NCBI GenBank assembly: GCA_910589115.1
Contig: CAJUSB010000022.1
Location: 1 to 32,326 of the forward strand
DNA: 32,326 nt
Direction: 5' to 3'
DNA from: an uncultured Clostridia bacterium
GTDB lineage: Bacteria > Bacillota > Clostridia > Oscillospirales > Butyricicoccaceae
Shown: positions 4,444-13,311 of the stretch, piece after piece
Position numbering within the stretch: position 1 is the stretch's first letter
How the letters are laid out: every line of letters starts with the position of its first letter
Made by a program: the position numbers and the translations under genes
Notes under the pieces: generated by a model
What the model was told of the DNA's origin: nothing
Seen by the model: the letters and a program-made list of their open reading frames with translations, nothing else
Database searches by the model: none

Positions 4444-6588
4444 ATGCATGGACAGGAAGCGAAACCGAAAGTAGTGGACTTGAGTAAAAAAGCAAGTCTC
4501 AGTAAAAAGATCATTTCAAAGATGGCACTGATTGTTGCCGCTATTTTTTTACTGACGGTTGTAATGTCGGCAGTGCTTGCGACGAGGTCGCTGGTGAAGG
4601 TGAGCGAGGAAAAGCTGACCGTAGTTGCCTATGAAAATGCATTCCTGGTAGAGAATGACATTGAAAAGGCCTATGGCAAGGTAGTCGGGTTTGCGGGTTC
4701 GCTGCGGAACATTTCCGGCCTGCCGCCGGAGGAGCAGCGTGATGCGATTGACACGGCGCTGGTTGGCCTGCTGGAGGGCGGCGACGGATTTACGACAGCC
4801 TTTGCATATTTCGAGCAAAACGTAATTGCCAACGCTGACGGGGAGCCCTACAGCGTACACCGGGAGGATATTGCGTATGAAGCGGTAGTCTATCCGAACG
4901 AGCAGAAGACCGGTTACATTTTTGAAAAGCACGAAGATGCTTTTGACAATTTTGAAAAGGAATACTACACCCAGATCAAGAGTACCGGAGAGCCTTATAT
5001 CATGGACCCCTACATCTATGAGCTGATGGGAAAAAAGATCATGATGATCAGTATCATTGCGCCCATTCTGGATGAGGACGGGAAATTTTACGGTGTGGCC
5101 GGTGTAGACGTAGCGCTGGATAAGATGCAGGACCAGCTGCTGGTCAGCACGGACTATGACTCTGCCCATTTGGTCGCCATTGCTGAAGATGGGACGATTC
5201 TGGTTGATTCTGCAAACAGTGGTAATGTTGGCCAGCTGGTATCCGACGTTGGATACCAAACGATGGCGGAGGATGCAAAGGCGATTCACGCCATGCCAAC
5301 GGGCGAGTACATTAACAGCCGTTTCATTATCCAGCGGGTGGATAATTTCGGTACTGGGAAAAAGGGGATTTCGGTTGCGATCCCGCTGACGATTCAGGAG
5401 AAGGCAAAATGGACGCTCAACCTGACGGTTGACAGCTCGGAATTTTACGGGACGATTCTTGGCGATACGTTGTCGCTGACAGCGGTAGTTGCACTGTTTG
5501 GATTCATCCTGTTGTTTGCGGTGAATCGTATTATCATAAAGTCTCTTGCACCCTTCCAGGTGATTACCGATGGCGCGGCGAAGCTGGAAGCCGGGGATCT
5601 TAATATTCATATTGATGTCAGTTCCAATGATGAGCTGGGGCGTTTGTCGCAGGCATTCAACCATATCAGCAATACGATGACCAGCTATGTAAAAGATATT
5701 TCAGCCCAGCTTTCCCAGATGGCTGAAAATAATATGGATATCAATATGACACAGAAATATATTGGTGATTTTATTCCGATTCAGGCTTCTATTGAAAAAA
5801 TTTCGGACTCGTTAAATGATACTTTGCATCAGATCGTCCGTTCAGCGGATGAGGTTGCCGCCAGTTCGCAGCACGTAATGTCCGGTTCGCAGACACTTTC
5901 GGACGGTGCAACGGAGCAGGCAGCGGCGATCAGAGAGTTGGCCGCATCGATTGAAAGCCTGTCCGTGGATATGGCTGCAAACGCGAAGGATGCGCAAGCG
6001 ACCAATCAGGCCGTTTTGCAGGTAGGCAGCAAGATCCAGGAGAGCAATGAAGAAATGGAACGCCTGGTCGGAGCGATGTCTGAAATCAGCCGTGCCTCCG
6101 GCAAGATTGAGCGGATTGTCAAGACGATAGAGGATATTGCAATGCAAACCAATCTGCTTTCGCTCAATGCGTCGATAGAAGCCGCGCGGGCCGGGGAGGC
6201 CGGAAGAGGCTTCTCGGTCGTAGCGAATGAGATTCGCGAGCTTGCGGAAAAGAGCGCCGAGTCGGTTAATCAGACGGCGGCACTGATTGAAAGTTCACAG
6301 AAGGCGGTACAGAACGGCATTGGCATTGCAGATAACACTGCGAAGTCATTGGCTGCTGTGGTTGAGGGTTCAAAGGTAATTTTGAGTTCAGTGGATAAGA
6401 TCAGCAGCGCAACGCAGAATCAGAAGGTCGTGTTGGAACAGCTGACGCAGAATGTGGATTTGATCAGCAATGTAGTCCAGTCGAATTCGGTTTCCGCGCA
6501 AACGAGTGCTGCAACCAGTGCGGAACTGTCCGGACAGTCCAGCCGCCTGCACGAGTTGGTCAACCGCTTCCACTTGAAAGAAATGTAA
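4444..6588 (+). CDS. Methyl-accepting chemotaxis protein with extracellular Cache-type sensor
   Basis: Membrane chemoreceptor that controls CheA and thus flagellar rotation. 714 residues. Order: short cytosolic head, TM1 (about 26-47), a periplasm-facing region of about 290 residues that looks like a dCache ligand domain, TM2 (about 343-362), HAMP (ending near 416), and a long methyl-accepting coiled coil. The hairpin tip is typical (QTNLLSLNASIEAARAGE, then GRGFSVVANEIRELAEKS). No C-terminal CheR/CheB tether pentapeptide is seen (ends FHLKEM). The frame opens at 4351, but the ATG at 4444 follows GGAGGGG at 8 nt. Ligand unknown. With flagellin and csrA nearby it supports a motile organism. 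Confidence 0.92.
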   Translation: MHGQEAKPKVVDLSKKASLSKKIISKMALIVAAIFLLTVVMSAVLATRSLVKVSEEKLTVVAYENAFLVENDIEKAYGKVVGFAGSLRNISGLPPEEQRDAIDTALVGLLEGGDGFTTAFAYFEQNVIANADGEPYSVHREDIAYEAVVYPNEQKTGYIFEKHEDAFDNFEKEYYTQIKSTGEPYIMDPYIYELMGKKIMMISIIAPILDEDGKFYGVAGVDVALDKMQDQLLVSTDYDSAHLVAIAEDGTILVDSANSGNVGQLVSDVGYQTMAEDAKAIHAMPTGEYINSRFIIQRVDNFGTGKKGISVAIPLTIQEKAKWTLNLTVDSSEFYGTILGDTLSLTAVVALFGFILLFAVNRIIIKSLAPFQVITDGAAKLEAGDLNIHIDVSSNDELGRLSQAFNHISNTMTSYVKDISAQLSQMAENNMDINMTQKYIGDFIPIQASIEKISDSLNDTLHQIVRSADEVAASSQHVMSGSQTLSDGATEQAAAIRELAASIESLSVDMAANAKDAQATNQAVLQVGSKIQESNEEMERLVGAMSEISRASGKIERIVKTIEDIAMQTNLLSLNASIEAARAGEAGRGFSVVANEIRELAEKSAESVNQTAALIESSQKAVQNGIGIADNTAKSLAAVVEGSKVILSSVDKISSATQNQKVVLEQLTQNVDLISNVVQSNSVSAQTSAATSAELSGQSSRLHELVNRFHLKEM

Positions 6589-6625
6589 TTCCTTCCAGTG
6601 AAAATCAATACACCATACCATGCCG

Positions 6626-6772
6626 CCCCGCCCGCCGTCCTTTTGGCGGGCGGGGCAGCTGGCAAAAACGGGCAGAAGCGCACCCATTCCCCGCCGCAGC
6701 GGAAATAAAGTTTTTACTCGATTTTTTTGCAAAAAAATCGCGGGTGCAGGGCAGAGCCCTGCCGCTGCCCGC
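6626..6772. repeat. Intergenic repeat block A (near-identical to 10135-10282)
   Basis: About 147 bp shared with 10135-10282 in the same orientation. Parts: an 11-bp hairpin (6626-6636/6645-6655, loop GTCCTTTT), a 22-bp A/T-stem palindrome (CGATTTTTTT GC AAAAAAATCG, 6719-6740), and GCAGGG-CAGAG-CCCTGC (6746-6762). No ORF of its own is credible. It fills the gap between the chemoreceptor and the acetyltransferase. Confidence 0.85.
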
Positions 6773-6822
6773 GTAGGGCCGCCGCCCGCGCAGGGCCGTC
6801 TGCGTAAGCAGAGATGAAAAAG

Positions 6823-6862
6823 TCCGGCACAGCATTTAGATGCTGTGCCGGATCTCTTTTTT
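6823..6862. terminator. Bidirectional terminator between convergent genes
   Basis: Perfect 13-bp stem TCCGGCACAGCAT/ATGCTGTGCCGGA (6823-6835, 6840-6852), loop TTAG. A T-run follows on both strands (TCTCTTTTTT on plus; CTTTTTC on minus). It serves the chemoreceptor (plus) and the acetyltransferase (minus). Confidence 0.85.
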
Positions 6863-6876
6863 GGGAATGTGGGTTG

Positions 6877-7641
6877 TTACGGTAAGTACAGCTCCCCCCA
6901 GAGCCCGCAGGCGGCGAAGCCGATTTTTTTGTATAAGTTGGCGACCGCGTCATAGCCTGCCAGCAAGCGGGGCGTTTTCCCCTTTTGCTGGATGCGGTGC
7001 ACCAGCTCACGTGTCATCAGGGTAGCACAGCCACGGTGTCGGTATTCCGGAATGACGGCAACCGCTGCAATGACCGCACATTCCGCATCCTCAGACGCAA
7101 TAGAAGCAGTGCCCACAGGCCGCCCGTCAAGCGATAGCTGCCACAGCTCGGACAGCCCGCAGTCCAGCCGGCAGGATAGGTCAGCGCTCCAAGCCTCGAA
7201 AGAAAGATGTGTGCGGTAGTATTCGTGGCTTTGTTGGAGGATTTCAAATACCGCAGGCAGCTCGCCTGGACGCATCTCAGGGCAGGCCGGGGGCTGCGGG
7301 TCACCCTCATAGACCATGAAGCAGGAACTTTCAAGCGTTCCACCCAGCGCTTCCCGCAGGATGCGGGCGTGAGCTAGGGATAGGTCGATTTCGTGGACCG
7401 CTTCCTGCCGGGCGAGCTGTGCAATGGGAGCAGGGTCGAAGTGTTCGGCGGCAGAGACAGTAAGCACGCCCTGCGAAAGCCAGAGCGCAGCGTTTTCTCC
7501 ACAGTGGAAAAAGCGGTGGCTGTTGTTTGTGAGGCCGTGTGCGAGCAGTGCGGTCAATGCTTTCGAGCCGAAAATATGTTCATGTGCGCAGGCAGCGCGG
7601 AAAGCCGGAACGGTTTCCGGCGTGACAGGGGTGGGGAACAT
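6877..7641 (-). CDS. GNAT-family N-acetyltransferase
   Basis: 254 residues. The C-terminal half carries a GNAT acetyl-CoA fold: VIAAVAVIPEYRHRGCATLM is motif A (the R/Q-x-x-G-x-G/A loop) and ANLYKKIGFAACG is the usual C-terminal strand-helix. The N-terminal 120 residues are less typical, perhaps a degenerate second GNAT repeat. Substrate unknown. The frame runs on to 7815, but that part is translated from an intergenic repeat (reading SPEGRALWR). The ATG at 7641 follows AAAGGAG and is preferred. It stands alone between a shared terminator and repeat block B. Confidence 0.85.
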   Translation of the reverse strand: MFPTPVTPETVPAFRAACAHEHIFGSKALTALLAHGLTNNSHRFFHCGENAALWLSQGVLTVSAAEHFDPAPIAQLARQEAVHEIDLSLAHARILREALGGTLESSCFMVYEGDPQPPACPEMRPGELPAVFEILQQSHEYYRTHLSFEAWSADLSCRLDCGLSELWQLSLDGRPVGTASIASEDAECAVIAAVAVIPEYRHRGCATLMTRELVHRIQQKGKTPRLLAGYDAVANLYKKIGFAACGLWGELYLP

Positions 7642-7682
7642 GGATACTCCTTTCAAACCATAACAAGGATGCATTCGCGGTC

Positions 7683-7772
7683 GCCTCCGCAGCGAGCGCC
7701 AAAGGGCTCTGCCCTCTGGACTCCCGCGCCTCCGCAGCGGGCGCCAAAGGGCTCCGCCCTCTGGACTCCCCG
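7683..7772. repeat. Intergenic repeat block B: two 45-bp tandem units
   Basis: Two copies (7683-7727, 7728-7772) of a GC-rich unit containing CAAAGGGCTCTGCCCTCTGG. The period is a multiple of three, which keeps spurious reading frames open through it. Related modules occur at 12530-12560, 18105-18250, 19555-19625, 25480-25510 and 25975-26000. Confidence 0.85.
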
Positions 7773-7826
7773 CCCCTCCGGGGCTTTCCTCGCTGCGGCG
7801 GGACGAAGGAACCAACGATTACATCC

Positions 7827-8516
7827 CTACTCATCTTTCTTAACCTGTGAAAGATAGCGGTAAACACTCGCCTGTGAGCAATGCAGTGCATCCGCAACAT
7901 CCTTCACAGCACCTTTCAGCAAGAAAATCCCTCCGGCTTCCAGCGCAGTAATAATCTCGATCCGTTCCTCCGGCGTCAGCCGGTCGGCGTCTACCCCGAG
8001 CCGTGCAAGTTCGCGATTAACGGCATCGGATGCAACGGCGTCGATGGAATTATGAAAACTTTCGGTTTCTGGTGCAGTTTGTGACAGACTGACCAGCGGC
8101 AGGCTGCTGCCGCCGAGTTCATTCTGTACAAACCGGTCGGGGTGGCACAGACGCTGGATGGAGAGACCCACTTCACGGTAGCGGCTGTCATCAAAGTTAA
8201 TACACAGCATACCGATTAGCTTTTCACCGTCTTTGATGAAAAAGGTACTTGAGCGAAGCGTTCGCCCGGAGGCGGAAACACCCCGGTAATGCAGGCGGTA
8301 GTCCTGTGTATGGTAGCTGCGGTCCATCAAGATTTTGAGAGCGATATTTGTCAGTGGAGCGCCGACCTCACGACCGCTGATGTAACCGTTTGCGATAGCA
8401 ACGATAGAGCGGTTTTTGTCGGTCATGTCATGCAGAGCGATTTCATAGTCGGGGCCAAGGGTCTGGCCGAGAAACTCGGTCAGGCGGATGTAGTGCTGAA
8501 GCAGGGGATTTGCCAT
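7827..8516 (-). CDS. YheO/DauR-type transcriptional regulator (PAS-like plus helix-turn-helix)
   Basis: 229 residues. Residues 1-120 fit the YheO-like PAS domain (LGPDYEIALHDMTDKNRSIVAIANGYISGR, then STFFIKDGEKLIGMLCINFD). Residues 175-229 fit the C-terminal DNA-binding domain (LTPEERIEIITALEAGGIF, KGAVKDVADALHCSQASVYRYLSQVKK). Members include DauR, repressor of D-arginine catabolism, but the effector here is unknown. Ribosome site GAGAGGTGATC at the ATG. The neighbours (acetyltransferase, MFS transporter) may be its targets; nothing in the sequence proves it. Confidence 0.88.
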   Translation of the reverse strand: MANPLLQHYIRLTEFLGQTLGPDYEIALHDMTDKNRSIVAIANGYISGREVGAPLTNIALKILMDRSYHTQDYRLHYRGVSASGRTLRSSTFFIKDGEKLIGMLCINFDDSRYREVGLSIQRLCHPDRFVQNELGGSSLPLVSLSQTAPETESFHNSIDAVASDAVNRELARLGVDADRLTPEERIEIITALEAGGIFLLKGAVKDVADALHCSQASVYRYLSQVKKDE

Positions 8517-8617
8517 AGGATCACCTCTCGGTTATGAAATTTTAATGATTTTTCCAAACCGGGGATAAAGGGGCCTGTATTTCACCCGTATTGGGAGGAT
8601 TGATTGGATATGGTTCT

Positions 8618-8650
8618 ATTATAACACATTTTTTGTAAAAAGGAAGGGCC
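8618..8650 (-). promoter_or_regulatory. Extended -10 promoter of the YheO-type regulator
   Basis: Minus strand TGTTATAAT (extended -10, TATAAT at 8618-8623) with no good -35. It sits about 100 bp upstream of the regulator start. The rest of 8517-8771 shows nothing else that I can name. Confidence 0.5.
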
Positions 8651-8771
8651 GTCCGGTGAAAATGAGAAAATCCGCCGTTTCCCGGGCAAGGAGGGAAACG
8701 CCAGGGGGGCGAATCGGTGATTCAGGTGACGGCTGCGAGAAGGAAGCCTTTCCGTAGCAGAGAAGTGAGCG

Positions 8772-10004
8772 TTAATGGTTTGGGGCAGCATGTTCGCTTT
8801 TGCCGAGCAGCCAGAATCCGGCAGCGAACAGCACGAGCAGGCCTAAAATGCCGAAGCTGGATGAATGGAATACGAAAGCGCAGAATGCAACGATAGCAGG
8901 GCCCATGAAATCGGCAGCTTTCCCGAAGATATCGAATAGGCCGAAATATTCGTTTGCTTCTTCTTTGGGGATCATCTTGCCGAAATGAGAGCGAGAAAGG
9001 GACTGGATACCGCCCTGGAACATACCAACGGCTATCGCGAGCACCCAAAACTCCCAGGCGCGGTCGAGCTGATAGCCGAAAGCGCAAATGCCCATATACG
9101 CGAGGATAGAAAGTCGAATCAGGGGGATAACGCCCCATTTTCCGGCAGCCCTTGCGGTAAGCAGCGCACAGGGGAACGCAACCACTTGCGTCAGGAGCAG
9201 GGCGGGGATCATCTGTGTTTGGTCAATGCCGACCTCTGCGCCGTAGGTAGTGGCGAGGCTCATAATCGTATATACACCGTCGATGTAAAAGAAATAGGCA
9301 AGGATAAAAAAGAGCATCTGCTTGTCTTTTTTTAGTTTGCAGAAGGTAGTACGCAGGCGTTTGAATGCGTGGGATATCTTGCCTGTCCGGTTTTCAAGGC
9401 AGTGGGTTTGTTTCACATCACGCAGCAGGGGAAGTGTCAGGAGCACCCACCATACGCCGGTCAGAGCAAAGGAAATGCGGGTTGCCTGAATGGTTGTCCA
9501 GCCGAAGGGCAGAGTAAAAATGATTGCGATACCAAGGACAAAGGGAATACAGCTGCCGATATATCCCCACGCATATCCGGCGGCGGAAATGCGGTCAATC
9601 CGTGCATCAGTGGTCACATCGGTGAGCATTGCGTCATAGAAGACATTGCAGGCAGAATATCCCAGCCGGGCGGCAATGAAAAAACCGAGGTAGGCAATTG
9701 CGCTTCCGGTCAGGCAAAGCCCGGCGAGGCCCAGCAGACCAAGTACAAGTGCGCCGGTAAAAAGGCGTTTTTTCATACCGCTGTAGTCGGCGAGCGCTCC
9801 CAGGATGGGGGAAAGGACGGCAAGCACCAGTACAGCGGCAGCCGTCACCGATGCCCAGAGGCCGGAAGCCTCCGCTGCGGCAATGCCTTCTGCTGCGGCA
9901 AACTCCCGGAAAAGTATGGGGATTGTTGTTGTAACAAGCAGAATAAAGGCAGAATTTCCAACGTCATAAAGAATCCAGCTGCGTTCGGGGCGGGTCAGTT
10001 TCAT
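8772..10004 (-). CDS. UMF1/Atg22-like major facilitator superfamily transporter
   Basis: Integral membrane protein, 410 residues, about 11-12 hydrophobic segments. The opening RPERSWILYDVGNSAFILLV and the ASLWASV/LGALADYSGMKKR motif A region fit the UMF1 group of MFS permeases (Atg22-like), as do the long cytosolic loop (HAFKRLRTTFCKLKKDKQ) and FQGGIQSLSRSHFGKMIPKEEANEYFGLFD. Substrate unknown; amino-acid export is known only for the fungal vacuolar relatives. ATG at 10004 with AAGGAG; the frame upstream to 10127 lacks a ribosome site. Downstream comes the YheO-type regulator gene, with its own promoter between. Confidence 0.88.
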   Translation of the reverse strand: MKLTRPERSWILYDVGNSAFILLVTTTIPILFREFAAAEGIAAAEASGLWASVTAAAVLVLAVLSPILGALADYSGMKKRLFTGALVLGLLGLAGLCLTGSAIAYLGFFIAARLGYSACNVFYDAMLTDVTTDARIDRISAAGYAWGYIGSCIPFVLGIAIIFTLPFGWTTIQATRISFALTGVWWVLLTLPLLRDVKQTHCLENRTGKISHAFKRLRTTFCKLKKDKQMLFFILAYFFYIDGVYTIMSLATTYGAEVGIDQTQMIPALLLTQVVAFPCALLTARAAGKWGVIPLIRLSILAYMGICAFGYQLDRAWEFWVLAIAVGMFQGGIQSLSRSHFGKMIPKEEANEYFGLFDIFGKAADFMGPAIVAFCAFVFHSSSFGILGLLVLFAAGFWLLGKSEHAAPNH

Positions 10005-10134
10005 GGTGCTTTCTCCTTCAAAGATGAAAAGTGTTCGGAAGGTAGTATTCCGAGTTTCTGCGAAAAAGTTGCAGGAAATTTTAAGGGTCAGTAATGAAAG
10101 TCTCTCCAATAAATCGAAATCCCGCATGATATCA

Positions 10135-10317
10135 CCCCGCCCGCCGTCCTTTTGGCGGGCGGGGCAGCAGGCAAAAGGGATGGGAAGTGCACCATTTCCC
10201 CGCCGCAGCGGAAATAAAGTTTTTACTCGATTTTTTTACAAAAAAATCGCAGGTGCAGGGCAGAGCCCTGCCGCTCCCCGCGAAGGGGCGGGTGCAGGGC
10301 GGAGCCCTGCCGCACCT
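10135..10317. repeat. Intergenic repeat block C
   Basis: 10135-10282 is a near copy of 6626-6772, including the 11-bp hairpin with loop GTCCTTTT (10135-10164) and the A/T-stem palindrome at 10228-10249. Then come two GCAGGG-type mini-hairpins up to the ppk stop. It fills 10005-10317. Confidence 0.85.
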
Positions 10318-12411
10318 TCACCTGTGCATGAAAAACGTTTGTGCTTCAAATGGAGCGGTGCCCTCCGACGGGCGGACCGGAAGATAGCCCTTTTTGCGGT
10401 CAAGGGTGTGTCGCTTGCAAGTGTCCGATAGCTGGGTCTGTAGGATGCCGCGTACCTGCGCCGCAGTTTCAGGGTCCCGTACCGGACATAGAAGCTCGAC
10501 ACGGCGGTCAAGATTGCGGGTCATGAGGTCAGAAGAACCAATCAGAAGCGTTTCCATTTCAGCGCCGAAAGCATAAATTCGCGCGTGCTCAAGGAAGCGC
10601 CCAACAATGCTGAAAACCTCGATATGGTCGGTCAGCCCTTCTATGCCGGGCACCAGGCAGCAGATTCCACGTACCAGTAGCCGCACCGGAACGCCTGCCG
10701 CCGATGCCCGCTGAAGTGCGTCAATCATAACGCGGTCGGTCAGGGAATTGCACTTGATGGTAATGCCGCAAGGCTGTCCGGCGCGGGCTTTTTCGGCTTC
10801 CTTGTCGATGAGCGTGCATAAGCCGGGCTTGATGCCGGACGGTGCGGCAAGCAGCACCCGGCAGTCCGGCGCCGCCGTGCCCTGCGTCAGACTGTCGAAA
10901 ACAGCGGCAGCATCCGCACCGATTTCCGGGTCAGCGGTCATCAGGCAAAGGTCAGTGTACAGGGAGGCCGTTTTTTCGTTGTAGTTGCCGGTGCCAAGCT
11001 GGGTGATGTAATGGGTCTGCCCGTCAGATATGCGGGTAATCAGGCACAGCTTGGCGTGGCATTTCAGTTTCCCGATGCCGTATATTACTTTGCATCCGGC
11101 TTGTTCCAGCCGTTCGGCCCATTCAAGATTGTTCTGCTCATCAAATCGGGCACGCAGTTCAAACAGGACAGTGACTGCCTTGCCATTCTGTGCAGCCAGT
11201 ATGAGATACTGTAAGATTTGGGAATGCTTTGCAACGCGATAGACGGTCAGGCTGATTGCAGTTACGGTGGAGTCCAGCGCGGCCTCATGCAGAAGCTGTA
11301 GAAAGGGTTCCATGCTGTCATATGGATAGTGCAGCAACAGGTCGTGTTCCTGCACGCGAGCCATGACAGTGCCGGTGCCGGTACGGATATGCGGGGAAAA
11401 GGGCGGATAAAAAAGCGCTGGGAAACCGGCAAGCCGGTCGGCGAGCTGCCAGACGTAGCCCATTGTGAGCGGCGAATCCGACCAAAACACTTGGTCTTTT
11501 TCAAGCCCAAGTCCTGCGCACAGCGTGCGGACGGAGGGCATTTTGAGTTTGCCCTGTATTTCCAGGCGGACGGCCCCAAGCGACGGGCGTTTTTGAAGGG
11601 CCTGCCGCACCTGTTCGGGGTAATCCTCGCTGTGAGCGTCACCCTGCGGCGAGATATCGGCGCTTCTGGTTACGCGGATCACGGCGCGGCCGGAGGGTTC
11701 AAAGGCGGGGAAAAGTTCGGGGGCGTAATCGCGCACAAGCTGTTCTGTCAGGAGGAAGCGCACGCCGTCACCGGGCAGGCAAACGAATGGAGGGAGGCTG
11801 TCTGGCACGGGCACAAGCGCGTGCCGGGTTTCGGCATCTGTCTCGGATTCTCCGGTTTGCGGTGATTTCAAACGGAGAAAAATGTAGAAAGCACCGCCCG
11901 CCAGCTGTGGGAAGGGCGCGTCTGGGTCGAGCATCACGGGTGCCAGCAGCGGCTGCACCTGTTCGGTGAAATACTGGTCGAGCCAGCGGCGTTCTCTGGG
12001 GGAGAGGTCGCGGCGGCGCAGGCGCTGGAAGCCGCAGGGAGAGAGTGCGCTTTCGATTTCTTTGACTGCGTCATCGCGTGCGTCATACAGGGGGCCGGTT
12101 GCATCAAGAATGTGGCTGAGCTGTTCTTTTGCGGTCCAGCCGCAGGTGCTGTCGGGGGCATCGTCTGGCGAGCGGGAAGCGCTGACGAGCGAACCGGTAC
12201 GCACCATATAGAATTCGTCAAGGTTAGAGGAAAAGATAGCGGCAAACCGCAGGCGTTCGTAAAGGGGGACGCGCTGGTCGGAGGCCTCATACAGCACGCG
12301 TGCATTAAACTGGAGCCAGGAAAGCTCGCGGCTCTGTGTATAACTGAGGTCAAAAGGCAAATGTTTCGCGCTTTTTTTCTTATTCCGCATATTTTTACTT
12401 TTCAGTTTCAT
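10318..12411 (-). CDS. ppk1: Polyphosphate kinase 1
   Basis: Makes inorganic polyphosphate from ATP, reversibly, at the inner face of the membrane. 697 residues, the usual PPK1 length. N-terminal domain: RELSWLQFNARVLYEA, then FAAIFSSNLDEFYMVR. Catalytic core: LFELRARFDEQNNLEWA, the phosphorylated His452 in KLKCHAKLCLI and the second histidine His609 in GRFLEHARIYAF. ITQLGTGNYNEKTASLYTD and the C-terminal NLDRRVELLCPV are typical. ATG at 12411 follows AAAGGAG. The frame open to 12708 is translated repeat DNA and not part of the protein. It is monocistronic between repeat blocks C and D. Confidence 0.96.
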   Translation of the reverse strand: MKLKSKNMRNKKKSAKHLPFDLSYTQSRELSWLQFNARVLYEASDQRVPLYERLRFAAIFSSNLDEFYMVRTGSLVSASRSPDDAPDSTCGWTAKEQLSHILDATGPLYDARDDAVKEIESALSPCGFQRLRRRDLSPRERRWLDQYFTEQVQPLLAPVMLDPDAPFPQLAGGAFYIFLRLKSPQTGESETDAETRHALVPVPDSLPPFVCLPGDGVRFLLTEQLVRDYAPELFPAFEPSGRAVIRVTRSADISPQGDAHSEDYPEQVRQALQKRPSLGAVRLEIQGKLKMPSVRTLCAGLGLEKDQVFWSDSPLTMGYVWQLADRLAGFPALFYPPFSPHIRTGTGTVMARVQEHDLLLHYPYDSMEPFLQLLHEAALDSTVTAISLTVYRVAKHSQILQYLILAAQNGKAVTVLFELRARFDEQNNLEWAERLEQAGCKVIYGIGKLKCHAKLCLITRISDGQTHYITQLGTGNYNEKTASLYTDLCLMTADPEIGADAAAVFDSLTQGTAAPDCRVLLAAPSGIKPGLCTLIDKEAEKARAGQPCGITIKCNSLTDRVMIDALQRASAAGVPVRLLVRGICCLVPGIEGLTDHIEVFSIVGRFLEHARIYAFGAEMETLLIGSSDLMTRNLDRRVELLCPVRDPETAAQVRGILQTQLSDTCKRHTLDRKKGYLPVRPSEGTAPFEAQTFFMHR

Positions 12412-12435
12412 TGCAGCATCTCCTTTCGCTGGGTG

Positions 12436-12598
12436 ATTGTGCAGCGTGCTCCAAAAGGCTGCACCCCTCGCCGGGGGATTGTGCAGCGTGCTCCGAAAGG
12501 CTGCACCCCTCGCCGGGGGGCCGCCTGTGCGGCGGGCACCAAAGGGCTGCGCCCTCTGGACACCCACGCCCCGCTGGGGCTTCTTCGCTGCGGCGGGA
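12436..12598. repeat. Intergenic repeat block D: two 42-bp tandem units plus a CCCTCTGG module
   Basis: 12436-12477 and 12478-12519 differ by one base (attgtgcagcgtgctcc, aaaggctgcacccctcgccg). They are followed by a CAAAGGGCTGCGCCCTCTGG module. Period is a multiple of three. It lies just upstream of the ppk ribosome site. Confidence 0.85.
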
Positions 12599-12628
12599 TG
12601 GGGGCCTGCCGCCCGCTTTTGCCCTGCT

Positions 12629-12668
12629 GACCAGCCCGCCAAAAGGATTACGGGCTGGTCGGTTTTTT
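12629..12668 (+). terminator. Terminator-like hairpin of the repeat family
   Basis: Stem GACCAGCCCG/CGGGCTGGTC (10 bp, 12629-12638 and 12651-12660), then GGTTTTTT. No plus-strand gene precedes it, so it may be repeat-borne and not a dedicated terminator. Confidence 0.6.
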
Positions 12669-12697
12669 GCGGCGGATGGTATGGAAAGTCCTGTTGG

Positions 12698-12742
12698 AAA
12701 AAGCGCAAATGACCCTTACTGGATGGTAAGGATCATTTGCGC
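12698..12742 (-). terminator. Long inverted repeat, likely minus-strand terminator
   Basis: Arms 12703-12719 and 12726-12742 (GCGCAAATGA, CCTTAC and their complements, one mismatch). On the minus strand the stem is followed by TTTTT. It lies downstream of the small ORF unit and would act as a second stop after 12854-12877, insulating ppk. Confidence 0.55.
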
Positions 12743-12853
12743 TTTTGTTCCTCTGTTGTCATTCTTAGTCCTCGTCTCTCTCGCAGGTTTGGTGAATGTT
12801 TTTACGCAAATCTATCGAAAAGGACGGTCCGGGATGGCGACCAAAAAAGGGGT

Positions 12854-12877
12854 CAAAAAAACCACGTCACACGTGGT
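12854..12877 (-). terminator. Rho-independent terminator of the small-ORF transcript
   Basis: Minus strand ACCACGT-GTG-ACGTGGT followed by TTTTTTT. It is 57 bp downstream of the small ORF stop. Confidence 0.8.
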
Positions 12878-12933
12878 AGAATACCCACAGTCTGCCAATG
12901 CCCTCTTTTTTTATCAGACCGCTTTATTATGAA

Positions 12934-13029
12934 TTACTTTGCCGACTGGCGGATCGGTTCGTCTGAGAAAATCAGATCGTCAAGATCCGGGCGGTCAGGA
13001 AGCTGCGGCCGTAAACGGCTATGAAGCAT
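12934..13029 (-). CDS. Small ORF, 31 residues, function unknown
   Basis: Predicted peptide begins MLHSRLRPQLPDRPDLDD and ends RQSAK. It is basic at the start, acidic in the middle, with no membrane segment. The ATG follows AAAGGAGG at 8 nt, one of the best ribosome sites in the window. It has its own promoter (13080-13108) and terminator (12854-12877), giving a transcript of about 220 nt. It could be a true small protein, a leader peptide without a downstream gene, or the coding part of a regulatory RNA. I do not recognise the sequence. Confidence 0.6.
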   Translation of the reverse strand: MLHSRLRPQLPDRPDLDDLIFSDEPIRQSAK

Positions 13030-13079
13030 ACACATATCCTCCTTTCGGTAAAAAATATAGAGTCTGAACTCTTTTATAT

Positions 13080-13108
13080 AATATATCATATTCGGGAGAA
13101 CAATGCAA
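13080..13108 (-). promoter_or_regulatory. Sigma-A promoter of the 31-residue ORF
   Basis: Minus strand TTGCAT (13103-13108), 17-bp spacer, TATATT (13080-13085), 50 bp upstream of the ATG. Confidence 0.75.
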
Positions 13109-13311
13109 GTTCTTTTTAACTAATATTAACAAGATTTTTTTGACAAAACATCCAAAAACAGATGTTTTCTGTCAGGTTTCGACAATCTTTTACCGCTTAA
13201 CATTTTAATGGACGGCGCTGCAAAGCCATTCCCGCCTCCGACGGGAATCTGAACAACGGATTTACAAATAATAAAAGAAAATACAGAAATTTACAGAACA
13301 GCAGTCAAAGA

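Noticed and set aside
12412..12708. N-terminal extension of polyphosphate kinase
   Set aside because: The frame is open only because repeat units have periods divisible by three. The family N-terminus starts after the ATG at 12411, which has AAAGGAG.
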